Origin: Panopea generosa
Lineage: Eukaryota; Mollusca; Bivalvia; Adapedonta; Hiatellidae
Length of the DNA: 64,000 nt
Reading direction: 5' to 3'
NCBI GenBank assembly: GCA_029582155.1
Contig: CM055898.1
Location: forward strand, 28,144,745-28,208,744
Of this stretch, positions 12,541-23,808 are shown one piece after another. The notes beneath the pieces are model-generated. The model searched no databases. It was not told the origin of the DNA and was given only the letters and a program-made list of their open reading frames with translations. Position 1 is the stretch's first letter; each line of letters opens with the position of its first letter. The translations under genes were made by a program, and so were the position numbers.

Positions 12541-13284
12541 TAAATGGCTGTAGTACAACTTTAAGAAAATAACTTATTTTAATGAAATTTCCATGTTTCC
12601 TGTTTCTATGATCTAATACAGACTCATGTGTGTCAGTGATTGTTCTTTTGTTTACAATCCTGCACGTGAAATACAATATCCACATGCTACACGTGTAAAT
12701 TGTAAATCATTAGTTTATAATGTGTTTCATTGTTATTAAGTCAGTGAGTTAAGTGTCCTTTATTTTCGCAGAAACACGTCAATATGGATGGCAATGAGGC
12801 TGGGATACGAAGTAAATTTAATTTTTATGGAAGCAAATTAGATTCAAGCTGTTAAAGAAACTAATGAGGACATTGAATAGAAATTAAGGTTAATGATTGG
12901 AAATCAGATTTGAGGATCATGTGTCTTGTCGTATTGGAAAGTGCCGAGTGTCACAGAAGTGAATTTTTTGTTTCAATTTAAGCAGATAACACATTAGCCG
13001 GGGCCTAACAGACCGACATGTGAAGTCCAATAAACTTTAATCTGCATCATTATTAACCATAAAATACAGGAGTATATATAATTAACAATAGGTAAACATG
13101 ATTGCGAGGTTGGCGGTAAACCGTGTGCATGCTACTAAATGTCCGTTCCGTCACGGTTAAGCTTGTCGTATGTTTTTCAATATGTATATATTGTTCTTAT
13201 TGTGTTTGTTCAATATATTAACCTTGGCTAATTTGTCGTGGTAGGTGGATACCGGAAAATTTACCGCATACTGTATTTTAACGG

Positions 13285-13500
13285 GTACGATTTTTTCATC
13301 CTCGGGCTATGCGGTAAACACTCGCGCTGTGAAAATTTCTTCGCACTGTGAAGCAAAGCCATTTATAAAATCCTCGCGCTAGGACACATTTCTTGCGCTA
13401 TGACGAAAAACACTCATAAATTCCTTGCGCTATGATACATTTATCTCGCTGTGATGTACCACCACTCATAAAATCATCGCGTTATGACCAAATTTCTCAC
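13285..13500 (+). repeat. Short degenerate tandem repeat, about 50-60 bp unit
   Basis: The phrase CACTCATAAAATCCTCGCGCTATGA recurs about four times with variation. Confidence 0.6.
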
Positions 13501-13734
13501 TCGTAAATACTATGATATCCTTCTAATGCTTACGCTACTATAAAAATAAACCGGAATAAAAATCCTAAAAAAATCACACAGGGTTGTATTTAAGACAAAA
13601 CGTATCTTTCTTGAGCATTTCGGTGTGTTCCGGATAACTGTTTTATCTGGGATTTTCCATCCGCACCCCAAACCCATGAAAGACTGATACATTTGTTCTT
13701 GCGCAGCCAATACGCAACATTCAGTTAATGATGG

Positions 13735-15514
13735 CAGTGCAGCGGATAGAGTGTTGAACACTCACGCTAGAGGTTGTGGGTTTTATTCCCAGCTCGTCCC
13801 GATGGCCTCTAAAAACTTAACACGCAGCAATGATAAGCGGACTCAAGAAATGTTCAAGCTCTGAGCTTGTTTCGTTATCAAACTAAAATTCATTACAATA
13901 GCTTGCTTGTGTTTCAAATATGTTTAAAGTAGCCTAAGCAGAATCAGAGTTTACGCGAAGAGCAACTGATTACAAATGATCAATCGTTTACCGTACTTAA
14001 AACATTTAATTGGTTTTCAAAGTAGTCAGAATTTCCTCTTCTTGTTTTATGATCATTCGTCATTCACGGACAAATATCCAATAAACGAAATCTAGAGGTC
14101 CTTACATTGACACATTGGAATATTTGTCGATAATTTTTTTATGTATTCAGTTTGAAATTTATTTCTACAACTTTAAGCGTTTATTAAGTATAAATCATTG
14201 ATAAATAATGAAGTATTAATATTAGAAACCCTTCATTCTTTTAAAAATGTTGCAAACAGTGATGTACAGGAGTTTCGTACGGAGCATTTTTCAGAAAATG
14301 CAATACCCCTTTCGTCTTGCTATATCAATATTTCTCAAACATTAATCTCATCACGGTGCCAATCGTCAGTACGTTTCGGTAACTGTTTCAAAGAATATGT
14401 CAGTAGTGAACATCCCAACCACTGACCTTACTTTAAACAGTAAACAATCCCATTGTATATTTATATCCAGATGTTGCATTCAGTTGATTTCTACTATCTT
14501 CAGTGATCTTTACAGAGGTTTAACGAAGAAATATTTTTGGGGATATGTTTTTTATACTTTTGTCTGTTGCTTCGAATTTATTTTATATTTTGTAGGTAGA
14601 TTTGATACAAATGAAAAAAATATCTTCGAGAAAGTATGTGTTTTAGTTGGGTTTTATGAACGCATACATAATTTTTATATAAATACCCTTACTAGTATGT
14701 AATTGAACACGTTCGGAAACGTCAATGCATAATAAGTAATTAACTACAGTTTCGCTTGTTATACCAATAGCATCACATAGAATATAAATACATTCGTTCG
14801 TATTTAAAGGTGGAGGCGTTATTCATCAAGAATTAATATTCCATTAAAAACACTCATCCATTCTGTAAACTTTCAACAAATATCGGCTGGAATAACTCAT
14901 TCAAAGCTGCATCAGCACAAAACTTATAATAATAATAAGACTTCCAAACCACGGTCAATATACTTCTCAAGTCTGCCCTACTAGACTTTTAAATTACCAT
15001 ATATTATATATAACGAATGTTTACAGATATAATGTGGCAGAATGGAAAACGATAGATACGTTTTTGTTTTGTGGAGCTTATTTTGTTTGATGATGGATGA
15101 AACCGAATACACAATACTTTAATTGTGTTGCCAGAAAAAAACACACGCCCTCTTCTTTTGAACTCCCATTGCAATCGTTGGTAGTGTAATGTCATCAATT
15201 TCTTTTCTATAGAACGAAAGCCCCATTAAACTTCCTAAAGCAATATTGTTTTATTATAACACAATAATTGAAATTAAATGTGTTTGTAATATTGCTAATG
15301 CCATTTTGTATAAACCCGTAAATGTCTACTTTTTAAAAACGTACACAATAAATTACTTCCATCGAAATGTGTTATTCTTAACCGAACAAGCCGAGCTTTC
15401 AAATTATTTGTTTTACATTTATCATTTACGACAATCTTCGCCAATGTTCGTATGCAGTGTGCTATATTTAGGTGACAAACTAGTTGGTTTTGCTGAGCGA
15501 AATGCATGTTCTGT
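13735..15514 (+). repeat. Host tandem unit copy 1, 5' part (interrupted by the viral insertion)
   Basis: It begins with a tRNA-derived SINE head (GCAGTGCAGCGGATAGAGTG; TTGTGGGTTTTATTCCCAGC), which recurs at 27,305. It continues collinearly with unit copies at 27.3-28.1, 34.4-35.3, 41.6-43.4 and 59.6-61.9 kb. Example anchors are AATAATGAAG at about 14,204 and GCCAATGTTCGTATGCAGTG at 15,441. The match to paralogs stops at 15,514-15,517 and resumes at about 24,350. The ORFs at 14.2-14.7 and 15.2-15.5 kb are not conserved as reading frames between copies. Confidence 0.7.
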
Positions 15515-15546
15515 GCGTATGACCTCACAACTCCAAATTTGAATTG
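15515..15546 (+). repeat. 32-nt terminal repeat at left edge of insertion
   Basis: GCGTATGACCTCACAACTCC then AAATTTGAATTG. It matches, inverted, 19,913-19,944 (30 of 32) and, in the same orientation, 20,048-20,079. Its middle is a near-palindrome (TCACAA...AAATTT...TTGTGA). It sits exactly where similarity to the empty host unit ends. Confidence 0.75.
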
Positions 15547-15582
15547 TGATCTTTGACCTTTTTTATATGTTTAACCTTTTTA

Positions 15583-15881
15583 TGACGTCATTATGGCCTC
15601 AACATATATATATATATATAAAGATTGGACACATATAAAAGAATATGACCACGTGCATAATAACCACTTGATATGTTGCCAAGCGATCGAGTTATTTATG
15701 AAAACACACTTGCGTATTCAAAGTGCGCATCAATACAGAGTGACGTCATATTGCTATGACCATATGATCCAACGACATTTTCAAATCAACCAATCACAAT
15801 ATACTGACGTCATTTGTTGTCCCATGTGATCACTCATTGACCAATCATTGTAAACCACGTGGTTATAAAAGAGTATAAATA
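15583..15881 (+). promoter_or_regulatory. Promoter region of intact NS1-like gene
   Basis: Perfect TGACGTCA (CRE/ATF) octamers lie at 15,583, 15,741 and 15,805. CCAAT pentamers lie at about 15,790 and 15,841, a CACGTG E-box at 15,856-15,861, and TATAAAA at 15,864 with TATAAATA at 15,874. The E-box, the TATA region and one CRE recur in the minus-strand copy (E-box 23,829-23,834; TATATATA 23,809-23,816; CRE 23,941-23,948). Conservation between the diverged copies suggests a real RNA polymerase II promoter. Factor binding is inferred only from motifs. Confidence 0.65.
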
Positions 15882-15975
15882 CAGCTGTTTTCATTCTGTT
15901 GATCATTCCAAATTGAACTTTTACAAAGTGCACTAATACGGTATTCTTTTTGAATAAGCAAACACAAGTGAAAAA

Positions 15976-18900
15976 ATGTAAGGATTTTGATTTTTTAATA
16001 TACATTTAAATTGGATTAATTCATTCATTGTAAAAATATGGATTTTTAATTGTGTTACATTTAAATGATTTTAAAATAAGGAAAATATTTGGAAAAAGGA
16101 ATATATCACTGTAAGTACACATTTATATGTTTGTTTACATTTTTTATATGTCCATGGTGTATTCATATTGGTTTTACATATATATTTGACACAGGGAGTT
16201 TGATGAATACAAACCCAGTTATGGGAGAAAAAAGAAGAAGCGGTCACAGAAAGAGTGGTCGGATATCCTGATTCAACAATTAAACATACCCTGTACGGAA
16301 GAACAATGTTATTCCATTATCATTGGACATTACCCAGGGATGAATCCCTTAAACTTTGTGGCCAGAGTATATACCTTCAATGAAGACAATGGATTACATT
16401 GTGATGATAAAGGCATATATCACAGCCGATTTGCCACCAACGCTGATTATGAACAAGGGATTCTTAATTTTCCAATGCATCATTTGGTCACCCCCGATGA
16501 AAAATGTGACAGTGTAAAGGTCAACCATCCAGATCAATGGGAGATTTTAAATCAAATGAAACAGTTTTTTAACAATCGACCTTGCATCTTATACTGGCAT
16601 AATGGCCTTGCCGATGATGAATGTCAAATCAATGGATTACATCTCCACGCGATCATATTTGAAAAGACAAAGAAGTTGCAGTGGGGACACCCCTATAAAC
16701 AACTCAGAGATGTATTATACGGCAAATATGGTGTCCACGTTAAATCACAGAAAGTGTATTATATGGAGGGATTGATGAAACACTTAAACACGTTACCGAG
16801 GTATATGATTGGATGTAATAACATTACGTTGGCTAAATGGCAGAAAAATATACAAAACAAAAAGTCCATTCCTTTGGATGAAAGAGATGTCAATTACAAA
16901 GTGGACGCACTGGAGAAACAGTATCAACATACGTTTCAACCCAGTACCAAAGAAAGAATGGAGAACAATTATTTGTGTAAACAAATGAACATTGTGGCTT
17001 CACAGTCAGAGGATACCTCATCAATGACATTGGAGCCCAAAATCAATATGGAATACGTGTTGGGTACACAATCGTATGCACAAATGATTGAAAGTGAAGC
17101 CAGAAACTTACAATGGAGTGAGGCAGTGAAGCCCATCGCCAGTACTGCAGTGAAGAAGAAGAAACCCATTTTAGAAAGGTATACTTATTTTGCAGACAAA
17201 TACAACATCAACGATCGTCAGATGTTACTGAGGCACTTGGTCACCGTGATTAAAGATGGAAATGAAATTGATGAGTTTATACGGTTAACCTCTTCCAACA
17301 GCGGATTGGCCAAATTTAAACAAGCGGTGGAGATTAAGATAATGAAAGCCACGGGTTGTACCACCTCTTACATTGAAGAGTTGATTCAATATGATCATCA
17401 AAGAGATCAAAATGCAATGTACACGTATATGAGTGTGGCACATACAGCTGAACTGTTTATGGAATGGTGCAAGTTTCAACGGATTGATCCAGGAGAGTAC
17501 CTCATCAAATTGTACATGGTCTTGGGCAAATGTGTGACCAAATTGAATGCCTTTATGTTACAAGGTGCCTCCAACGCAGGGAAAACATATTGGATGGAAG
17601 CCGTGATGCCCTGGGGTGACAAAGTCGGTTTAACATACATCTCCAAAGAATTTGCTTATATGGATTGTACTGAAAAGTCAGTCATCCACATCCAGGAGTT
17701 GGCAATCAATTGTAAAGACAGTGTGGAAGTGTTTAAAAAGGTGTGCGAAGGTAAAATGTGTAAAGTGAATTACAAAGGAAAGGAACCCTGGACTTTGGTC
17801 AGAACACCTGTGCTGATCACGTGTAACGAATTACCTTGGCAGTATATTGGTAAAGAAGCCGAAGCCATTCAAAATCGAATGTATTACTTTCCAGGATTAC
17901 AGAGTTGTCCTTTGTTGAAAGATAAACAATCAGCCAACCCTGCGTTCTTTGCATCCCTCTTTAAATACATCAAAGAGGAAATGCACTTGGATTTGACGGA
18001 AGGCCATATGGAAGAGGAATGGTGGAGTGACGTCACCAAAGATGTGGTCAGAGCCATTGATTACATCAAAATCAAAGACAGACCTTCACTTCAAAAGTTG
18101 TTGGATCAACATTGGTCATTGTACGATGCCGAAGAGTTGTCACAGATGAAAACACATCGTATGTTACATAATCAATTGGATATGTTGATGTTGACAGCCA
18201 ATAAAGAAGAAGAAGTGTTCAACTGTTTGGTTCAATATTTCAAATTGATCAGTGACACTAGAGCCACCGATTTTGTGTGGCACTTTGCACAATGTATGAA
18301 GCCACAATTGATGTACCAAGGTGAACCTTTACCTTTGTTCCAAAAAGTTACACAGGAAGAAAAGGAGTGCTTTAAAATGGATTTAAGCACCGTCAAATGT
18401 TTATGTAAATTAACAAAGCACTGGATTGGATACATTTCGGATGAAAGTGAACGACCCATGATGAAAGCCATGATCAGAAATGCACTGTTGAAAATGAAAA
18501 AAAAGATGATGGATCATTATACTCATATGACTATGGTGGACAGGTCAGAGTCCGATATGGACGTGGAGTCTGTTCATACAGATTCAGAGGAAGAAGAAGC
18601 CAGGAACATGGCCGAATACAACAGTGTCCACTCTGATTCCGATTCACAGCATTCGGCTTACAGCAATGATCATCACAGAGCAGAGATGAAAGCAAAGCGT
18701 CACAATTTGGGTTATCAAATCAATCAAGTGTTGGACCGTAAAGAGTTACACTCTGATTCTGATGTCAGTTTAAACAATGAGTTGGACAGTACGGATGGAG
18801 TGGTGAATCAAATCACCAATCATATCAGTTGTTTTAACACCACCGTCCACTCAAAATCAACCACCGACACCGATGAAGATGCACCTTCAACGCCACCCAA

Positions 18901-19198
18901 AGATAAATCAAAATCAAAACATTGGGTGATTAAAAAGCCAAAATGGAAACGTATCAAAGGACATCCGATCAAATACATTGATGAAGGTATTGATCCCAAT
19001 TTGGACGTCACTGATGGAGTGGAGGCAGATACCGAAGATGAATCCATTCGTAAATCACTGTCCAATGTATATATTCCTTTGGATATCAAAGATGACATCT
19101 TGATTAAAGAGTCCAACTCTTCACCGAAGAAAAAACGAAAGTACACAAAGAAGCACTCCAGATGGAGTAATGAACACATTGCCGAAGCCGGTGATTAA
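15976..19198 (+). CDS. Parvovirus NS1-like protein (HUH endonuclease plus SF3 helicase), intact
   Basis: The continuous ORF runs from an ATG at 16,340 (952 aa). Homology with the second copy extends about 43 codons further upstream, so I prefer a spliced start (AT at 15,976-15,977 joined to 16,195), giving about 1,001 aa. Numbering from the 16,340 Met: HUH motif HLH at 101-103 within GLHLHAIIF; candidate nicking Tyr 140/141 in KVYYMEGLMKHL; Walker A GASNAGKT 409-416; Walker B VIHIQEL around 448-454; Lys-rich B' 465-482; motif C PVLITCNE 490-497; Arg in IQNRMYYF around 513. This order is typical of parvoviral NS1, the nickase and 3'-5' helicase of rolling-hairpin replication acting in the nucleus. 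A Ser/acidic tail (about 743-800) and an SV40-like NLS PKKKRK (929-934) follow. At about 1,000 aa it is longer than usual NS1 proteins (about 550-850). No capsid gene follows. Confidence 0.85.
15978..16194 (+). other. Predicted 5' intron of intact NS1-like gene
   Basis: The donor GTAAGG at 15,978 directly follows AT, and the acceptor TTTGACACAG ends at 16,194. Splicing would place AT next to G and create an ATG in frame with the long ORF. The unspliced frame has a TGA at 16,187-16,189, so coding upstream of 16,195 requires splicing. The minus-strand copy has the matching AATGTAAGTT donor at about 23,702 and a strong pyrimidine tract plus CACACAG acceptor ending at 23,544. An alternative donor, GTAAGT at 16,111, gives no upstream ATG in frame. 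Confidence 0.55.
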
Positions 19199-19333
19199 GT
19201 GGTGGAGGATAAGTGGTGAGATACAGATCGACCTTTACCTTCCACCCATTGAACTGATCCTGAAGATATATGGGCTCCAGACGAAGTGTATACAATGACG
19301 GAGTTTTTGATGAACAATCCAGAATTTATAATG
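19199..19333 (+). other. In-frame homology beyond the NS1-like stop codon
   Basis: After the TAA at 19,196-19,198 the same frame stays similar to the other copy as far as a TAG at about 19,331. It is interrupted by TGA at 19,217 and 19,250. A conserved stretch reads WAPDEVYTMTE (from 19,271) against WAQDDVYAMTE in the minus copy. The minus copy lacks the first two stops but also has a stop at the third position. The intact copy therefore probably ends earlier than its ancestor, by roughly 18 residues or more. Confidence 0.5.
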
Positions 19334-19837
19334 TAGTTTTATATTCCCATTGTGTTTTTAAAACTGACTGATGTTATACCACTGATGTGCTGTGTATGGC
19401 TTATATTTTCACACATTGTATATATATATATATATATATATATGTACTGATTTTAATATTTCTTATTTTTATGTTTATCACTCATTTTGTTGTTACCCAA
19501 TAAAAATGCCTCTGGGTTCATAAAACATATCTCATTGTGTTTATATTCATTTACATTGATCCCTATTTTTACCATTGTCAGTGATATCTCCACTGATCTT
19601 TTGTACATTTACAACTGTACACACATCATGTGTACCTATGTTCCTGTACACCCAACATTGTACACCCAACCCAGTACACAGCACAGGTACACAGTACAGG
19701 TACACCTCATTGAATGAAAATAAATTAGCACCTTATTTTTATTGAGGGTATACATTTGCACCTTATGTTACACACATCATTCCATTTTGAAATCATTATA
19801 TATATATACATATATATATATTTGTGTCCAAATTGGG
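19199..19837 (+). promoter_or_regulatory. 3' region and poly(A) signals of intact copy
   Basis: AATAAA occurs at 19,499-19,504 and 19,719-19,724. The second lies in a segment (GAAAATAAATTAGCACCTTA) conserved on the minus strand of the other copy (AATAAA at 20,252-20,257), so it is the better candidate. An (AT)n run at about 19,421-19,442 and a GTACAC-rich stretch at 19,615-19,705 also have counterparts on the other side of the junction. Confidence 0.5.
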
Positions 19838-20153
19838 TTTCGCTTACATTCTTTTCATTATTCACATTTAAAGTAATCCAACCGAAGCCACAATCCCACA
19901 ATCCTCAATCCACCATTCAAATTTGGAGTTGTGATGTCATACGCCACCCGTTACACTACTTATACAAAGTGCTTAAACACCACCTTGCCAACGTTACACC
20001 AACACCCTATATGATATGTACTTTCACTCAAACTTTGTAACTGGGTGGCGTATGACATCACAACTTCAAATTTGAATGGTGGCTGTGGATTGTGGGATTG
20101 TGGTTTCTGTTGGATTACTTTGAATGTCAAAATGAAAAGAATGTAAGCGGAAT
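19838..20153. repeat. Central inverted repeat joining the two copies
   Basis: Arms of about 112 nt (19,838-19,949 and about 20,043-20,153) are roughly 89% complementary by eye and separated by about 93 nt. Each arm ends, on its junction side, in the 32-nt GCGTATGAC...TTTGAATGG sequence that also marks the left edge of the insertion. ORFs reading across this palindrome on either strand are artefacts. Confidence 0.85.
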
Positions 20154-20491
20154 GAAGTGAAGCCTTATTATACCGGTTCAAAAGTGTGACATTGAATGAG
20201 GTGTGTAACATAAGGTGCAAATGTGTACCTTCCACAAAAACAAGGTGCAAATTTATTTTCATCAAATATATATATATATTGGTGTACTGGTGTACTGTGC
20301 CATGTACCTGTGTTTGTGTACCTGGGGTTTGTACTGGCAAAGTGTACAGGTCATATATGAACTGGATGTGTATGTGTATAGGTACACATGGACAACGCAG
20401 TGGAGATATTACTGACCATGGTTTAAACGGGTAAGTGAAAGAAACCAACAACACAATGGGTTATGTTTTTGGAAACATATAAAATCAGCAT

Positions 20492-20541
<50 letters not shown>

Positions 20542-20657
20542 TGAAAATAAAAGCCATCCACAGCACATCAGATGTATACATCAAGAGTGTCCTATGATCA
20601 AATGTGGCTCTGTCATGGCATACACATCGTCTTGAGCCCATGCAGTGTCACAAGTTC
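20080..20657 (-). other. 3' non-coding region of pseudogene copy
   Basis: It mirrors 19,200-19,912: a GTAC-rich segment (20,280-20,395), an (AT)n run at about 20,500-20,535, and a minus-strand AATAAA at 20,252-20,257. No additional gene is visible. Confidence 0.6.
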
Positions 20658-23512
20658 ATAATGAAAGAGGCTTTGGCCGAATGGGATCCGACCACTTATC
20701 CTCCATCACTTTGTCTCCGGCCTTGGCGATATCTTCTCTGCTCCATCTGGGGTGTGTTTTGGTGTACTTTCGTTTTCTTGGGATGTTCGGGAGAAGCGTC
20801 ATTGTGATCTTGAGCTTCCAAATAAGGATCAATACCATCGTTGGGAAAGTATTTAATGGGATGACCTTGGATACGTTTCCGGGTTATATTGTGTTTTCTT
20901 TTCCTGGATGGAATGGGACAAGGTTCATCATTTTCGTCCGGTTTATTTTCCACAAGGATGGGTTCACTGGAATCAGAGTCTGCATCCGAGCCCTTGGCGT
21001 GTAACCATATGTTTATTTTGTAACCCAAATGTCTTTGTTGCTCTTTTATGTCTTTACGATGGTGATCGTCACTTAATGCAGAGTGTTGCGAATCTGTGTC
21101 CGAGTGCACACTGTCGTATTCGGCCAATGCCCTGGCTTCTTCCTCTTCGGAATCTGTTTCCACGTGGTGATGAACAGGTTCAACGTCACAGCGTATTTCC
21201 ATGTACTTGTAATAATCACACATCATTTTTTCCATTTTAACAATGTGTTTCGGATCATGCCTTTCAACATGAGGCGTTCGTCTGTATCCGACAGATAAGT
21301 GATCCAGTTCTTTGTATGTGTGCACATACTTTTGATGTGTCCGTATGCAAATCTGAAATGATCCTTGTCTTCTGCGCTGACCTATTGGTGCAATTGCATC
21401 GGTTGACCCTTGTATGCCAGTACAGGCTTCATAAAGTGTGTGAAATCCCACACAAGATCTTTGGCATCCGTTCGGCTGATCATCATAAAGTACTGAATCA
21501 ACATGTTTAACATGTCCTCTTCTCTTTCGCCTGGAATCAACAATCGTTCCAGTTGATCATACAACATGCGTTGTGTTTGAAATTTAACCATCTCTTCTTC
21601 GTCGTATATAAAGTGATGATGGGTCAACATTGACTTTAACGAAGGTCTGTCTTTGAGTTTGATGTACTCCATGGCTCTGATCAGATCTTCTGTCATGTCA
21701 TGCCATACCTCATCTCCAATATCCAATTGGTCTGTATTCAACTCCATATCGTCTCTGATGTATTGAAATACGTACACAAAGAAGAGTGGATGTGCCGCTT
21801 GTTGATTCTTCAACAAAGGACATTGCATCAGATTCTCAAAATAATACATTCTGTTTTGTATGGCTTCACTCTCTTTGCCCATGTGTTTCCATGGTACTTC
21901 GTTACACGTGATCAGCACGGGTGTTCTGATTAACATCCTGGCTTCATTGTGTTCGACATTCACTTTGAAGGGTATGCCTTCACACACCTTTTTAAACTCT
22001 TCCACGGCCTCTGGTTTGGTCAAGGCCAACTGTTGAATGTTGATCAACGATTTCTCCACACAGGACATGTAAGCAAACTCTTTGGATTGGTATAAAAATC
22101 TCACTTTGTCGTTCCATGGCATTAAGGTTTCCATTCAAAAGGTTTTGCCTACGTTACTGGCTCCTTGCATCATAAAGGCATTGTACTTTGTCACACAATT
22201 GCCCAGGATGAGGTATAATTTCAACAGGAAGTCGCCTGCGTTGATACCTTGGTAATGACACCATTGCATAAACAATTCGGCTGTGCTTGACACACTCATG
22301 TACTTGTACTCTGGATTCTTGTCTCTGTGGTGATCATATTTGACAAGTTCATCAATGTATGACTGTGTGTATCAAGTATCTTTCATCACTTTGATCTGTA
22401 CGTCTTGTTTAAACATGATCATGCATTGATTATGTGTGGTCAAATCGGTAAACTCTGTAATTTCATCAAAATCGTTGACCACGGTGACCAAATGCCTCAG
22501 CAACATTTTTCTGTCAATGATATTGTACTTGTTGATGTAATAAGCGTATCTCTCCAGTTTAGTCTTCTTCTTAAAAGGAGAATTACATTTGGATTGTGTG
22601 GCACTGTCCCAACTCAGATTGTTGGATTTATTGGTAATCATCTCCGAGTACGATTGTGTGGCCATCACCTGTTTCATGTCAATGTCTGGCTCTCTGTCTC
22701 TGATGGAAGGCTTTGCCTCTGCTTTTGACATGTTAATGTTTATGATTTTACACAGATAATTGTTATCCATGTTCTCCTGTGTGGTTGGACCTTTGTTCTG
22801 TGTACGATAAACCGTGTCGTTCAGTGCATCCACATTGAAACACATGTCTCTTTTGTCCAAAGGGATCAATGAAGCATCCTTGTCTTTGACTGCCATTTGC
22901 CACGTGGCCAGAGTGGAGTTGTTACATCCTGCAATGTACCTGGGTAAGTTACTCAAGTGTTTCATCAGTCCTTGCATATCGTACACCTTCTGTGATTTGA
23001 CATGAACACCGTATTTGCCGTGTAATACGTCACGTAATTTTCTGTACGGATTTCCCCATTGTAACTTCTTTGCTTTCTCGTATATGATGGCATGTAAGTG
23101 TAATCCGTTGATTTTACATCGGTCGTCTTCTTGGCCATTGTGCCAATACAGTATACAGGGTCTGTTTTAAAGAATATTTTGATACTGTCCACCAACTCCA
23201 ACAGATTTTCCCTCTTCATTTTGTTGTATTCGGTGATCATGGTGTATAAATGATGCATGGATGTCCAAAGATGCCACTTTCATCCGTATTATCGGAGGGT
23301 TGTATATGTCGGTCTTCGGTACGATCCATACGCTAGTCATCATTGAATTTGTACACTCTGACATCCAGAGAGAGAGGATTGAAACCAGGAAAGGCTCAAA
23401 TGATTAAAGAGTAACATCGGCCCTCTGTACATTGCACATTCAATTGTTGTATGTAAATGTCGGACCTCTCTTTGGGTGTCCTCTTTACTTTGTATCGGTG
23501 ATCTTCAGTCAT
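20658..23512 (-). pseudogene. Parvovirus NS1-like pseudogene
   Basis: Minus-strand homologue of the intact gene over its whole length, roughly 50-60% identical in protein by eye. It runs from a Met at 23,512, equivalent to near the start of the spliced protein. Segments in order: 23,512-23,364 with in-frame stops; a frameshift near 23,165; an open stretch 23,165-22,375 including the HLH motif; a TGA at 22,372; then Walker A GASNVGKT immediately followed by a TGA where the intact copy has Trp (just upstream of 22,134); the helicase core 22,134-21,385 including PVLITCNE; a TAG at about 21,382; a frameshift before 21,280; the acidic tail; and another frameshift near 20,800 before the basic C-terminus ending at 20,658. 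Several independent lesions mean it cannot encode a working protein. It is described only as a decayed copy. Confidence 0.85.
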
Positions 23513-23544
23513 ATTGGTGTATAAGGTATATGTGTCGTTGATAC

Positions 23545-23702
23545 TGTGTGATGTAAAAAAGAGAAGAAAAAAGAGGTGTTAATCACAATGCAATGACATA
23601 TACAATGACATGTAAACATATACTCACAGGTGTATCCACATTCAATCCATCCCTATCTAAAGTCCTTTACAATGACAATTAAAATCGTTTAAAATAACTT
23701 AC
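23545..23702 (-). other. Predicted 5' intron of pseudogene copy
   Basis: On the minus strand the donor GTAAGT follows AAT at 23,702, and the acceptor CACACAG follows a long T/C tract (TTTTTTCTTCTCTTTTTTAC). The exon after the acceptor begins TATCAACG, so the split start codon would read ATT instead of ATG. The first in-frame ATG is 33 nt into the spliced reading. Confidence 0.45.
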
Positions 23703-23808
23703 ATTGCTTGACAATATAAAGGTTTCTCTTTTTTAAAGAGTAAAAACTCCGTCGTATTTCACTTGTGAAATGTTCAGTTGGGAATGACAATGATTTTCAA
23801 ATACACCG

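Larger units (their letters stand above)
10298..13275 (+). repeat. Host repeat block X, copy 1
   Basis: This block is collinear with 38,011-40,215. Landmarks are the tRNA-like SINE head (10,395-10,470 versus 38,110-38,185), the 30-32-bp tandem array, and a long unique-looking match (GAAATTTCCATGTTTC and TACACGTGTAAAT; 12,583-12,700 versus 39,471-39,588). Its last part (13,100-13,260) also matches 59,045-59,200. Copy 1 is longer because its tandem array expanded. There is no coding potential. Confidence 0.7.

Noticed and set aside
14198-14702. Two overlapping ORFs (75 and 101 codons)
   Set aside because: The corresponding segments of the paralogous host units do not keep these reading frames.
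19960-20454. 164-codon minus-strand ORF and its plus-strand partners at the junction
   Set aside because: They lie across the central inverted repeat and 3' non-coding regions, and are not conserved as frames in the other arm.
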